Below, piece by piece: positions 53,869 through 63,064 of a stretch of 64,000 bases of DNA; position 1 is the stretch's first letter, and the number at the start of each line of letters is the position of its first letter. The position numbers and the translations under genes were made by a program. The notes beneath the pieces are model-generated. The model worked only from the letters and a program-made list of their open reading frames with translations. It was not told where the DNA came from and searched no databases. This stretch comes from Pseudomonas frederiksbergensis (GTDB taxonomy: Bacteria; Pseudomonadota; Gammaproteobacteria; Pseudomonadales; Pseudomonadaceae): positions 1-64,000 of the forward strand of contig NZ_JAAUOE010000020.1 of assembly GCF_017114915.1 (NCBI RefSeq), in the 5' to 3' direction.

Positions 53869-56052
53869 ATGCGCGATGATCTCTCCCTTCTGCTGAACTC
53901 CCTCAACGATGCCCAACGCCAGGCCGTAGCGGCCTCCGTGGGTCGTCAGTTGGTCCTGGCCGGTGCTGGCTCCGGTAAAACCCGAGTGCTGGTGCACCGT
54001 ATCGCCTGGTTGATCCAGGTCGAAAACGCCTCGCCCCACTCCATTCTGTCGGTGACCTTCACCAATAAGGCTGCTGCCGAGATGCGTCATCGCATCGAAC
54101 AGCTGATGGGTATCAACCCGGCCGGTATGTGGGTCGGTACCTTCCACGGCCTGGCGCACCGCTTGTTGCGGGCGCACTGGCAGGAGGCAGGGCTGAGCCA
54201 GACCTTCCAGATTCTCGACAGCGACGACCAGCAACGGCTGGTCAAGCGGGTGATCCGCGAGCTGGGCCTGGACGAACAACGTTGGCCGGCCCGGCAGGCC
54301 CAGTGGTTCATCAACGGGCAGAAGGACGAAGGTCTGCGCCCGCAACATATTCAAGCCAGCGGCGATCTGTTCCTGGCGACCATGCGCAGCATTTATGAAG
54401 CCTACGAGGCCGCGTGCCTGCGCGCCGGCGTCATCGACTTTTCCGAACTGCTGCTGCGCGCCCTCGACCTGTGGCGCGACCATCCCGGCCTGCTCGCCCA
54501 TTATCAGAAACGCTTCCGGCACATTCTGGTGGACGAGTTCCAGGACACCAACGCCGTGCAGTACGCCTGGTTGCGTCTGTTGGCCAAGGGCGGCGATAGC
54601 CTGATGGTGGTTGGCGACGACGATCAGTCGATCTACGGCTGGCGTGGCGCAAAAATCGAGAACATTTATCAGTATTCCGACGACTTCCCGGATGCCGAGA
54701 TCATTCGTCTGGAGCAGAACTACCGCTCCACCGCCGGGATCCTCAAGGCGGCCAACGCCCTGATCGCCAACAATACCGGGCGCATGGGCAAAGAGCTGTG
54801 GACCGATGGCGGCGAAGGCGAAGCGATCAATCTGTACGCCGCGTTCAACGAACACGATGAAGCACGCTACGTGGTTGAAACCATTGAAAGTGCGCTGAAA
54901 ACCGGCTTGGCTCGCAGTGATATCGCGATTTTGTACCGCTCCAACGCCCAATCCCGCGTTTTGGAAGAAGCCTTGCTCCGTGAGCGCATTCCGTACCGCA
55001 TTTATGGCGGCCAGCGCTTCTTCGAACGGGCAGAAATCAAGAACGCCATGGCGTACATGCGTTTGCTGGAAGGCCGTGGCAACGATGCGGCCCTGGAGCG
55101 GGTGATCAACGTTCCGGCCCGTGGCATTGGCGAAAAAACCGTCGAAGCCATCCGCGATCATGCGCGCCATAGCGATGTGTCGATGTGGGAAGCCATGCGT
55201 CAATTGGTGGCCAACAAGGGCCTGACCGGTCGTGCCGCCAGCGCCCTTGGGGCGTTTATGGAGCTGATCGAGAACCTCGCCGCCAAATGCCTGGAAATGC
55301 CGCTGCATCTGATGACCCAGACCGTCATCGAGCAATCGGGGCTGATCGCCTATCACCAGGCGGAAAAAGGCGAAAAAGGCCAGGCCCGGGTAGAAAACCT
55401 TGAGGAACTGGTCAGCGCCGCGCGTAACTTCGAAAACAGCGAAGAAGACGAAGAGCTGTCGCCATTGGCGGCGTTCCTCGGTCACGCCTCACTGGAGGCC
55501 GGAGACACCCAAGCCGACGAACACGAAGACAGCATTCAGTTGATGACCTTGCACAGCGCCAAGGGTCTGGAATTCCCTTACGTGTTCCTGGTGGGCATGG
55601 AAGAAGGTCTGTTTCCGCACAAGATGAGCCTGGAAGAACCCGGGCGCCTTGAAGAAGAGCGGCGTCTGGCCTACGTCGGCATCACCCGGGCAATGCAGAA
55701 CCTGGTGCTGACGTATGCGGAAACACGGCGCCTGTACGGCAGCGAGACCTACAACAAGGTGTCGCGGTTCGTACGTGAAGTGCCCAAAGGCCTGGTCCAG
55801 GAAGTGCGGCTGTCCAACAGCGTCAGCCGCCCATTCGGTGGTGGCCAGCAGCAGAGTTCCAGCAGCCTGTTCGGCGGCAGCGAGATCCCGCAAACCGGGT
55901 TCAGCCTAGGCCAGACTGTGCGGCATTCGGTGTTTGGCGATGGTGTGATCCTGAATTTCGAAGGGGCCGGTGCTCAGGCTCGGGTGCAGGTGAACTTCAG
56001 CGAAGGCAGCAAGTGGTTGATGCTGGGCTATGCCAAGCTGGAAGCCATTTAG
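53869..56052 (+). CDS. uvrD: DNA helicase II
   Basis: 727 residues, the normal length. SF1A helicase: Q-motif LNDAQRQAV, Walker A GAGSGKT, motif Ia SVTFTNKAAAEMR, DEFQDTN (motif II), VVGDDDQSIYGWRGA (III), LEQNYRST (IV), LMTLHSAKGLEFPYVF (V) and EERRLAYVGITRAM (VI). The C-terminal tudor-like RNA polymerase-binding part (LGQTVRHSVFGDGVILNFEG) is present. Acts in nucleotide excision and mismatch repair. Confidence 0.97.
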   Translation: MRDDLSLLLNSLNDAQRQAVAASVGRQLVLAGAGSGKTRVLVHRIAWLIQVENASPHSILSVTFTNKAAAEMRHRIEQLMGINPAGMWVGTFHGLAHRLLRAHWQEAGLSQTFQILDSDDQQRLVKRVIRELGLDEQRWPARQAQWFINGQKDEGLRPQHIQASGDLFLATMRSIYEAYEAACLRAGVIDFSELLLRALDLWRDHPGLLAHYQKRFRHILVDEFQDTNAVQYAWLRLLAKGGDSLMVVGDDDQSIYGWRGAKIENIYQYSDDFPDAEIIRLEQNYRSTAGILKAANALIANNTGRMGKELWTDGGEGEAINLYAAFNEHDEARYVVETIESALKTGLARSDIAILYRSNAQSRVLEEALLRERIPYRIYGGQRFFERAEIKNAMAYMRLLEGRGNDAALERVINVPARGIGEKTVEAIRDHARHSDVSMWEAMRQLVANKGLTGRAASALGAFMELIENLAAKCLEMPLHLMTQTVIEQSGLIAYHQAEKGEKGQARVENLEELVSAARNFENSEEDEELSPLAAFLGHASLEAGDTQADEHEDSIQLMTLHSAKGLEFPYVFLVGMEEGLFPHKMSLEEPGRLEEERRLAYVGITRAMQNLVLTYAETRRLYGSETYNKVSRFVREVPKGLVQEVRLSNSVSRPFGGGQQQSSSSLFGGSEIPQTGFSLGQTVRHSVFGDGVILNFEGAGAQARVQVNFSEGSKWLMLGYAKLEAI

Positions 56053-56060
56053 TACGACCT

Positions 56061-56089
56061 GATCGTTCCCACGCTACGTGGGAACGATC
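56061..56089. repeat. Short palindrome, GTTCCCACGC family
   Basis: GATCGTTCCCACG-CTA-CGTGGGAACGATC just after the uvrD stop. Second copy of the element at 12910-12938. No U-run follows, so it is not a classical terminator. Confidence 0.85.
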
Positions 56090-56288
56090 TATCTGCGCTG
56101 CGCCCGCTGCGGGCATTCCTACAGAACTTATCCACTCATCCTACAGACCAACGTTAATAAGCCTGATTGCGCTGATTGAAGCTGAACAGAACCTGTCAGG
56201 CAAAAGCCCGAAACACTCTGCCGCTAGCCAGCAACACTTCAGCTGTGCAACATGGCGCGCGTGCCATCCACAAATGGGAATTCCCTTT

Positions 56289-57164
56289 ATGAAACGTTTT
56301 CTTAGCATCGCCATGGCGTTGTGCATCGGCCTGACGATGAGCCTCGACGCCAATGCGGCCAAGCGCTTTGGTGGCGGCAAAAGCTCCGGCGCTGCGCCGA
56401 CTCACCAGACCAGCCAAATGGCTCCTTCTTCTCCGGGCGTGGGCGGTGCTGCCGCCACTGCCGGCGCGGCCGGTGCCGCTGGCGCTGCCGCCAAGGCCGG
56501 CGGTGCTTCGCGCTGGCTCGGCCCTCTGGCCGGTATCGCGGCCGGTGGCCTGCTGGCCTCCATGTTCATGGGCGACGGCTTCCAGGGCATGCAGATCTTC
56601 GACATCCTGATTATGGCGGTCATCGCCTTCCTGGTCTTCCGCTTCATTGCCGCTCGTCGTCGCAAGCAGCAGGAGCACCTGGCTCCGGCCGGCGCGCCGA
56701 TGCAACGTGAAGCTTTCGAGCAGAAGCCTGCCATGGGTTCGATCTTCGGCGGTTCGGCTGCACCTGCTGCCGCTCGTCCGGTGATCAACGCTCCGGCCTG
56801 GTTCAACGAAGAGCGCTTCGTCGAAGCCGCCCGCAACCATTTCCAGTCCTTGCAACAGCACTGGGACGCCAACGAAATGGACAAGATCGCCGAGTTCGTG
56901 ACGCCACAACTGCTGGAGTTCCTCAAGCGCGAACGTGCCGACCTGGGCGACGGCTTCCAGTCGACCTATATCGACAACCTCCAGGTACAACTGGACGGCG
57001 TCGATGATCGTGCGGACAAGACCATCGCCACCCTGACCTTCAGCGGCGTGTCGAAGAACTCGCGTTTCGACCAGGGCGAAGTGTTCAGCGAAAGCTGGAA
57101 CATGGAACGTGCACAGGGCGAAAACCAGCCTTGGCTGGTAGCGGGTATCCGCCAGAACGGCTGA
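56289..57164 (+). CDS. Tim44-domain membrane protein
   Basis: 291 residues from ATG 56289. Signal peptide (FLSIAMALCIGLTMSLDANA), an Ala/Gly-rich stretch, a glycine-rich hydrophobic segment (LAGIAAGGLLASMFMG) and a transmembrane helix (IFDILIMAVIAFLVFRFIAARRRK), then a Tim44-like domain (NEERFVEAARNHFQSLQQHWDANEMDKIAEFV). Probably anchored in the inner membrane with the Tim44 part in the cytoplasm; role in bacteria unclear. Confidence 0.88.
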   Translation: MKRFLSIAMALCIGLTMSLDANAAKRFGGGKSSGAAPTHQTSQMAPSSPGVGGAAATAGAAGAAGAAAKAGGASRWLGPLAGIAAGGLLASMFMGDGFQGMQIFDILIMAVIAFLVFRFIAARRRKQQEHLAPAGAPMQREAFEQKPAMGSIFGGSAAPAAARPVINAPAWFNEERFVEAARNHFQSLQQHWDANEMDKIAEFVTPQLLEFLKRERADLGDGFQSTYIDNLQVQLDGVDDRADKTIATLTFSGVSKNSRFDQGEVFSESWNMERAQGENQPWLVAGIRQNG

Positions 57165-57192
57165 GCACCTTCCGCGCTTCATCTGCTGTAAT

Positions 57193-57219
57193 AAAACCCC
57201 AGCCTCGGCTGGGGTTTTC
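57193..57219. terminator. Bidirectional-looking terminator
   Basis: AAAACCCCAGCC-TCG-GCTGGGGTTTT, 29 bases after the Tim44-type gene stop. Confidence 0.9.
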
Positions 57220-57300
57220 TATTTCACGGTTGCATCTATAGCGAGCTACTGTATAAACCGCCCCAACTAAACCGCGCCATCAAGCAAGAGGATCCCGGAC

Positions 57301-57708
57301 GTGGAAGAAATCATCGAACAACTGCGTGAAGCCAACGAACCGGTACCGGTCCCCTTGGAGTTGCCCGACGAAGATCTGCTGGTAGAAATCGAAGAACAGC
57401 TGTTCATCGACATTCCATTCGTATTCAAAGAGTTCCTGCTGACCGTCAGCGATGTGGTTTATGGCAGCCTGGAGCCGGTGACCGTCACCGACCCGCAGTC
57501 CCACACCTACCTGCCGGACGTTGCCGCCAACGCCTGGGACGCTGGCGTTGATCGCAGCCTGATCCCGATCTGCCAGGACGGCGACAACTACTACTGTGTC
57601 GAAGAGGACGGCACCGTGGTGCTGTGGCTGGCCGAGGAAGAGTTGCTCGCCGAAGAAACCTGGGAGTCGGTCTGGCACTGGGCGCGGGACGTCTGGCTGG
57701 AAAGCTGA
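57301..57708 (+). CDS. SMI1/KNR4 (SUKH) family protein
   Basis: 135 residues from GTG 57301, with AGAGGA upstream. Very acidic. SUKH pattern: LPDEDLLVEIEEQLFIDIPF at the start, FKEFLLTVSDVVYG, then LIPICQDGDNYYCVEEDGTV and a tryptophan-rich end. SUKH proteins are often immunity proteins of toxin systems, but this one stands alone next to housekeeping genes, and no toxin gene is adjacent. Confidence 0.82.
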   Translation: MEEIIEQLREANEPVPVPLELPDEDLLVEIEEQLFIDIPFVFKEFLLTVSDVVYGSLEPVTVTDPQSHTYLPDVAANAWDAGVDRSLIPICQDGDNYYCVEEDGTVVLWLAEEELLAEETWESVWHWARDVWLES

Positions 57709-57731
57709 TCCGCCCCTGTTGCGCCGCGTGG

Positions 57732-59495
57732 TCAATGCCCGGACGACTCCTTGTGGTTATCCAGGGTTTCCAGCAAGGCCACCTGCATCCGCGTATGCAC
57801 CCGGATGAACCAGCGCCAGAGCAGCGCCGCCACCGCGGCCGCGACCACAACAATTAGCACCAGCAACTTGTTGGTCGGCAGAATACTGGCCGACAAGGCC
57901 GCCAGCAGCAGGAAAATCACCAGCAGCGAGAGGATCGGGATCACTTCGGCGATCACCCGACGCACTCGCTGTGTGTGGCGGCCAGCCATCTCCGGCTTCA
58001 CACCCATTTCTGCCAGCAACATCGACAATGCCTTGAGCTTGCGATAAGCAGCGATCAGGAACGGCAGCGACAGCAGCAATGCCCCGCCCCAGATCAACGC
58101 TTTCTGCCAGCTCGGGTTGCTGATCCAGCCCTGAAGGTAAATGGATATGCGCTCGGCGAAGAAGGCGCCCGACAAAAAGATCGCAATCACCAGCGCCAGA
58201 TTGACCCCCACCTGCAACAGAATCCGCCGAATCATTGATGCCAACAGCGCGCCCTCGCCCTGCGGCTGGATGCTGCGCAGCCATTCGGCATACATCCCCA
58301 GCACACGGGCCAGACGCTGCGGCATCACCGCGGCAAGCTTGATCGACAACGGATCGGCCGCGCGGATCAGATACGGCGTCAACAGTGTGGTGATCACCGA
58401 GACAGCCACCGCCACCGGATAGAGAAAGTTGCTGGTGACCTGCAGTGTCATGCCCAACGCCGCGATGATGAAGGAGAATTCGCCAATCTGCGAAAGCCCC
58501 ATCCCCACGCGCAGTGAGGTGCGTCCGTCATTGCCGGCGATAAAGGCGCCGAGGCCGCAGGACAGCATCTTGCCCAGCACCACCGCCACGGTGATCACCG
58601 CGATCGGCCAGGCGTATTGCAGCAGGATCATAGGGTCGAGCATCAGGCCGATGGCGACGAAGAAGATGGCACTGAACAGGTCGCGAACCGGCTCGATCAA
58701 CTGCTCGATCTTCAGCAACTGGCGCGACTCGGCCATGATCGCGCCGATCAGGAACGCACCGAGGACCATGCTGTATTCAAGTTTGACCACCAGCAAACAA
58801 AAGCCGAAACACAGGCCCAGCACGGTGATCAGCAGCATCTCGTTGCTGTCGAATCTGGCCACGTAAGCCAGCAGTCGCGGCACCAGCAGAATGCCGATGA
58901 CCAGTGCGACAATCATGAACAGTGAAAGCTTGCCGACTGTGGAAAAGACCTCGCCGGAGCTGACCGTGCCGCTGACCGCAATGCTCGATAGCAAGGCGAT
59001 GATGCCAATACCTAGGATGTCTTCGACGATCAGTACGCCGAAGATCAACTGCGCAAAACGCTCGTTCTTCATCTTCAGGTCATTGAGCGCCTTGACGATG
59101 ATGGTGGTCGAGGAAATCGCCAGGATCGCGCCGAGGAATAGCGAGTCCATGGTATTCCAGTCGAACCAGCGGCCGATTTCGTAGCCGATCCAGATCATCA
59201 GGACGATTTCCAGGAAGGCCGCGATGAACGCCGTGGCGCCGACCTTGAACAGCTTGCGCAGGCTGAATTCCAGGCCCAGGCAGAACATCAGGAAAATCAC
59301 CCCGAGTTCGGCGAGGGTCTTGATGGTCTCTTCGTCGTGGATCAGGCCGAACGGCGGCGTGTGCGGGCCAATGATGAAACCGGCGACGATGTAGCCGAGC
59401 ACCACCGGCTGTTTGAGACGATGAAAGAGCACGGTCACCACACCCGCGATCAACATGATCACTGCCAGATCCTGAATGAAACTGATGGCATGCAT
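57732..59495 (-). CDS. Kef/CPA2-type cation:proton antiporter
   Basis: 587 residues from ATG 59495 with AAGGAG about nine bases upstream. About 12 helices of Na_H_Exchanger (PF00999) type: LGYIVAGFIIGPHTPPFG, LGVIFLMFCLGLEFSLRKL, LFGVLIVEDILGIGIIAL and GMGLSQIGEFSFIIAALG. After residue about 400 there are further membrane segments (435-560) but no TrkA-N nucleotide domain, which classical KefB/C have. Likely potassium or sodium efflux; the ion is not fixed by sequence. Confidence 0.9.
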   Translation of the reverse strand: MHAISFIQDLAVIMLIAGVVTVLFHRLKQPVVLGYIVAGFIIGPHTPPFGLIHDEETIKTLAELGVIFLMFCLGLEFSLRKLFKVGATAFIAAFLEIVLMIWIGYEIGRWFDWNTMDSLFLGAILAISSTTIIVKALNDLKMKNERFAQLIFGVLIVEDILGIGIIALLSSIAVSGTVSSGEVFSTVGKLSLFMIVALVIGILLVPRLLAYVARFDSNEMLLITVLGLCFGFCLLVVKLEYSMVLGAFLIGAIMAESRQLLKIEQLIEPVRDLFSAIFFVAIGLMLDPMILLQYAWPIAVITVAVVLGKMLSCGLGAFIAGNDGRTSLRVGMGLSQIGEFSFIIAALGMTLQVTSNFLYPVAVAVSVITTLLTPYLIRAADPLSIKLAAVMPQRLARVLGMYAEWLRSIQPQGEGALLASMIRRILLQVGVNLALVIAIFLSGAFFAERISIYLQGWISNPSWQKALIWGGALLLSLPFLIAAYRKLKALSMLLAEMGVKPEMAGRHTQRVRRVIAEVIPILSLLVIFLLLAALSASILPTNKLLVLIVVVAAAVAALLWRWFIRVHTRMQVALLETLDNHKESSGH

Positions 59496-59699
59496 GGTGT
59501 GTGGCTCCTTGGAGACGGGCTTTTGAAGGGTAACACCGCGACTTCCAGCGGGAGGACGGTGCAATATATGGAAACAGATCGATCCGGGCGTGACGGCAGC
59601 CCCCCGCCCGGCGTCCCGATAACTGTTGGTTTGAAAAACACCGACAAGCACCCACAGAGGTGCAACCCCGAAACGCTGCCTTGAACCCGTGAGTACGTT

Positions 59700-60182
59700 A
59701 TGGAACCCGGAAACGCCCAGCTGTCGATGACGGTATTGATGACCCCCGACATGGCCAACTTCTCTGGCAATGTCCACGGCGGCACCCTGCTCAAATACCT
59801 CGATGAAGTGGCCTACGCCTGCGCCAGCCGCTATGCCGGTCGCTACGTGGTGACCCTGTCGGTGGATCAGGTGATCTTCCGCGAGCCGATTCATGTCGGC
59901 GAACTGGTGACCTTTCTGGCCTCGGTCAACTACACCGGCAATACCTCGATGGAGGTGGGCATCAAGGTCGTGACCGAGAACATCCGCGAGCGCTCGGTGC
60001 GTCACACCAACAGCTGCTTCTTCACCATGGTCGCAGTGGATGACCAGCGCAAACCGGCTGCGGTCCCGCCGCTGCAACCGCAGAACAGTGAAGACAAGCG
60101 ACGCTACATGCAGGCCCAGCAGCGTCGGCAGATTCGTCAGGAACTGGAAAAGCGTTATCAGGACATCAAGGGCGACGCCTGA
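59700..60182 (+). CDS. Acyl-CoA thioesterase, hotdog domain
   Basis: 160 residues. NFSGNVHGGTLLKYLDEVAYACASRYAG is the catalytic helix region with Asp; VTLSVDQVIFREPIHVGELV and MVAVDDQRKPAAVPPL follow. The C-terminus is an arginine/glutamine-rich helix. Acts on acyl-CoA in the cytoplasm. Divergent from the antiporter gene. Confidence 0.88.
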   Translation: MEPGNAQLSMTVLMTPDMANFSGNVHGGTLLKYLDEVAYACASRYAGRYVVTLSVDQVIFREPIHVGELVTFLASVNYTGNTSMEVGIKVVTENIRERSVRHTNSCFFTMVAVDDQRKPAAVPPLQPQNSEDKRRYMQAQQRRQIRQELEKRYQDIKGDA

Positions 60183-60204
60183 CGTGTTCGGTCTTTAGGT
60201 CGCT

Positions 60205-60238
60205 TTCGCGGGCAAGTCGGATCCGACTTGCCCGCGAA
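60205..60238. repeat. Perfect REP palindrome
   Basis: TTCGCGGGCAAGTCGG, AT, and the exact complement: 34 bases. Between the convergent thioesterase and pdxY genes, where it can end both transcripts. Confidence 0.9.
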
Positions 60239-60242
60239 GCTT

Positions 60243-61115
60243 TTAAAGGCTGATCGCGATCGCCTCGAACCGCACCCGGGGATGGGCGATTCGGTCCTGT
60301 GCCCGCACCAGTTCCAGCTCATAGCTGGCACATGCCTGGGTTTCCAGCAAAACCTCATGCACCGCCGCCGCGGTGAATTCGAAGGCGCTCACCAGACTGT
60401 CACCCAGCAGCACCCGCGCCAGGAACAGCCCGGCAGTCAGGTCGCCAACGCCCACCGGTTGGCGCGCAAATGCCAGCAGCGGCCGACGCAGGTGCCAACT
60501 GCCTTCAGCGGTCACCAGCAACATCTCGAAGCCATCCGCCAGTTTGCCGGGATAGTCGAGATGCTTGACCAGCACCGCCTTCGGACCGCGTGCCAGCAGC
60601 GCCCGCGCCATGGCCAGGCAATCGAACAACGACTGCGCCTTACGCCCCGCGAAGCTGTTCAGCTCCAGCTGGTTCGGACACATGAAGTCCGCTACCGCCG
60701 CCGCCTCTTCCAGCAGGAAATCGCTGACTTCGGCCGGCACGCTGCAGCCCTTCTCCGGATGGCCCATCACCGGGTCGCACAGGTATAAGGCTTTGGGATT
60801 GATCGATTTGATTCGCTCCACTCCCGCGAGAATCGCCCGGCCCTGGGCCGCGCTGCCGAGGTAGCCGGACAAGATGGCATCGCAATTACCCAGCTCGCCA
60901 ATTGCCGCGATCCCTTCCACCAATTCCGGAATCTGATGCGGGGACAGCACTTCCCCGGCCCACTGGCCATATTGCGTGTGGTTGGAGAACTGCACGGTAT
61001 TGAGCGGCCAGACGTTCACCCCGACCCGCTGCATCGGGAAAACCGCGGCGCTGTTGCCAGCATGGCCGAACACCACGTGGGACTGGATGGCGAGCAGATG
61101 AGGCGTACGTTTCAT
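60243..61115 (-). CDS. pdxY: Pyridoxal kinase
   Basis: 290 residues, ribokinase-like fold. Start [26 protein letters not shown] is the typical PdxY N-terminus; [24 protein letters not shown] and the anion-hole region [24 protein letters not shown] follow. It phosphorylates pyridoxal in vitamin B6 salvage. The usual GTGD is GVGDLT here, a conservative change also seen in relatives. Confidence 0.94.
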   Translation of the reverse strand: MKRTPHLLAIQSHVVFGHAGNSAAVFPMQRVGVNVWPLNTVQFSNHTQYGQWAGEVLSPHQIPELVEGIAAIGELGNCDAILSGYLGSAAQGRAILAGVERIKSINPKALYLCDPVMGHPEKGCSVPAEVSDFLLEEAAAVADFMCPNQLELNSFAGRKAQSLFDCLAMARALLARGPKAVLVKHLDYPGKLADGFEMLLVTAEGSWHLRRPLLAFARQPVGVGDLTAGLFLARVLLGDSLVSAFEFTAAAVHEVLLETQACASYELELVRAQDRIAHPRVRFEAIAISL

Positions 61116-61234
61116 GCGGTGAGTTTTCCGTAACCGATTGAAATTCGAGCCACGCAGTATGCGACTAAACGCAGCCTGTACGACAGACCAGAGACGCAGT
61201 TAAGCTGACGCTATCTTGTTGGAGCACCCTGTTG

Positions 61235-61648
61235 ATGCTGACCCTCGGAAATATCTTCGTGCTGATGCTGCTCGCCACTGGTGGCGCGTGGTTGTGGCAC
61301 AACCACGGCTTGCGCGAACGCGCACTGGAGCGGGTTCAGCAGCATTGCGCCAAGCTGCGGATCGAGCTGCTGGACGGCAACGTAGCCTTGAAAAAGATCG
61401 CTTTCATTAAAGACGCCAACGGCCGTCGGCGCCTGGCCCGTGTGTACAACTTCGAATTCACCGTGACCGGCGAAACCCGCCACACCGGCACCATCACCCA
61501 GTTCGGCGCCCATAGCGCACAGATAGAGCTCGCGCCCTACCCGATGCCATTCGACGACACACCTCCGGTGGTCGATGTCGCGAAGCCCGGCGCCCAGGTG
61601 ATCGAGTTGAGCCAGTGGCGGCAAGAACACACCAAGTGGCGTCCATAA
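61235..61648 (+). CDS. DUF3301 membrane protein
   Basis: 137 residues. One N-terminal transmembrane helix (LTLGNIFVLMLLATGGAWLW) followed by HGLRERALERVQQHCAKLRIELLDGNVAL and a basic RRRLARVYNFEFTVTG section, the DUF3301 pattern. Function unknown. A TTG one codon upstream is an alternative start. Confidence 0.82.
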   Translation: MLTLGNIFVLMLLATGGAWLWHNHGLRERALERVQQHCAKLRIELLDGNVALKKIAFIKDANGRRRLARVYNFEFTVTGETRHTGTITQFGAHSAQIELAPYPMPFDDTPPVVDVAKPGAQVIELSQWRQEHTKWRP

Positions 61649-61710
61649 ATCAAAAGATCGCACCTGGAACTGCCGCAGGCTCGGGCCGCGTTCAACCGAT
61701 TTTTTGATAT

Positions 61711-62676
61711 TCAACCCAACCGGCAATCAGCCAGACCTCTTTGCAGCGACTCAACATCCTGCACCTCACTGAAAATCAATTCGATGCGCGAATCCCGTCG
61801 CCATTCGCTGGGTTGCCAATCCAGTAACGAGTTATCCAGCCCATTGGCCGACACCCACCCCTCGACGCTGTGGATAACCAGTTTCGCCCGCCGCCATTCG
61901 AGGCCCTCGAGCCATTTTCCGATCAACACGGCATCGAATGTCTGACTCGGATGCCAGCGCCAGCCGACGCTCCAGCCCCCCTCTTGCGCCTGACTCAAGC
62001 AAATCGGCAGCGTGGGATCGCTCCAGATCGCCGGCATCTGCGCCAATCCCTTGGGCATGATGAAGTTATCCACACCCGCGACAGCCTGAGCCTCGAGACC
62101 CGGTAACTCGCTCAGCGGCAAGACAGCCTGCTGCGTCCAGTACAAAGGACGTGGCGGCAATTGTGCGACGATTCGCTGGCGATCACTGTCATCGAGGTTT
62201 TCCGCCTTGTTCAGCAACAGCAACCCGGCACTGTCCAGGGCTTGCTGTTGCGCTGCAGGCAGCGGTTTTCCGGCCGCGAGCGCCTGGGCGTCCAGCACCA
62301 GCACGCAAGGCTGCACCGTCAGGACGCCTTGCCACGGCGCCTCGCTCAATTGCCTGAGCAACTGCGCCGGATGCCCCAGCCCGGAGGGCTCGATAAACAG
62401 TCGATCCGGTTGTGCCTTGCGCAACAACCGCCCGAGGCCGATCTGAAACGGCGCACCATTGACGCAACACAAACAGCCCCCGGCCACTTCCCCCAGTGCG
62501 ATACCATCGGCGTCCCGGGTCAACAGCGCAGCATCCAGGCCGATCTGGCCAAATTCGTTGATCAGCACCGCCCAGCGCTCACCGGCCGGCCGCTGCGCCA
62601 GCAGGTGCTTGATCAGGCTGGTCTTGCCAGCACCCAGCGGACCGGCAATGACGTGGGTGGGAATGTTCTGCAACAT
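61711..62676 (-). CDS. COG0523 metal-chaperone GTPase (CobW/YjiA type)
   Basis: 321 residues. P-loop GPLGAGKTSLIKHLL, EFGQIGLD, the metal-binding CxCC motif in EVAGGCLCCVNGAPF, EPSGLGHPAQLL (Walker B region) and LNKAE (guanine specificity). The CobW C-terminal domain is shorter than usual. In P. aeruginosa a homologue in the same position belongs to the zinc-starvation response; no Zur site is visible here. Two TTATCCACA nonamers lie within this gene. Confidence 0.9.
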   Translation of the reverse strand: MLQNIPTHVIAGPLGAGKTSLIKHLLAQRPAGERWAVLINEFGQIGLDAALLTRDADGIALGEVAGGCLCCVNGAPFQIGLGRLLRKAQPDRLFIEPSGLGHPAQLLRQLSEAPWQGVLTVQPCVLVLDAQALAAGKPLPAAQQQALDSAGLLLLNKAENLDDSDRQRIVAQLPPRPLYWTQQAVLPLSELPGLEAQAVAGVDNFIMPKGLAQMPAIWSDPTLPICLSQAQEGGWSVGWRWHPSQTFDAVLIGKWLEGLEWRRAKLVIHSVEGWVSANGLDNSLLDWQPSEWRRDSRIELIFSEVQDVESLQRGLADCRLG

Positions 62677-62703
62677 GGTCGAGGTTTTCTGAGGAGGTAA
62701 GGG

Positions 62704-63060
62704 ATGCGGTTGATGGGATGGTCGTTACTTCTGGTACTTACGTCGAGCGAAGCGCTGGCCCAGGCCTGCGTGGTGCACAGCACGGCTGAGCGGCTCGACG
62801 TGAAGGTCTGCCAGCAGAACCGCAACATCCCGGAAAAACTGTTCGCCGACGGTTTCTGCCAGCCGAATCTGGCCGGGCAGAAAGTCGAGGTGCAGTACGT
62901 CGACCAATGCCCCGCCGGCGCGTTCGGGGTGTGCAGCAACGCACAAGTCGCCAATATGCCCTACCGGCAGGATATTCACTATTACGGCGTGGCCACCGAT
63001 GCGGCGTATTTGAAGCCGTTTTGCGAAGCCCAGAGCCAGGGAACCTGGCTCAAACCTTGA
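62704..63060 (+). CDS. Small exported cysteine-rich protein
   Basis: 118 residues with a signal peptide (LMGWSLLLVLTSSEALAQAC). The mature part has six or seven cysteines (CVVHS, CQQN, FCQPN, QCPAG, VCSNA, FCEAQ) that could form disulfides in the periplasm. Family not recognised. It is divergent from the GTPase gene and points toward the DUF1826 gene. Confidence 0.7.
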   Translation: MRLMGWSLLLVLTSSEALAQACVVHSTAERLDVKVCQQNRNIPEKLFADGFCQPNLAGQKVEVQYVDQCPAGAFGVCSNAQVANMPYRQDIHYYGVATDAAYLKPFCEAQSQGTWLKP

Positions 63061-63064
63061 GCCG

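Noticed and set aside
57732-60077. Extended 781-residue version of the antiporter
   Set aside because: The extra N-terminal part overlaps the divergent thioesterase gene and lacks a ribosome site; the ATG at 59495 has AAGGAG.
61869-62074. Two TTATCCACA nonamers in the COG0523 gene as a second DnaA cluster
   Set aside because: They are about 200 bases apart and in opposite orientation; two sites do not exceed chance strongly enough for a separate claim.
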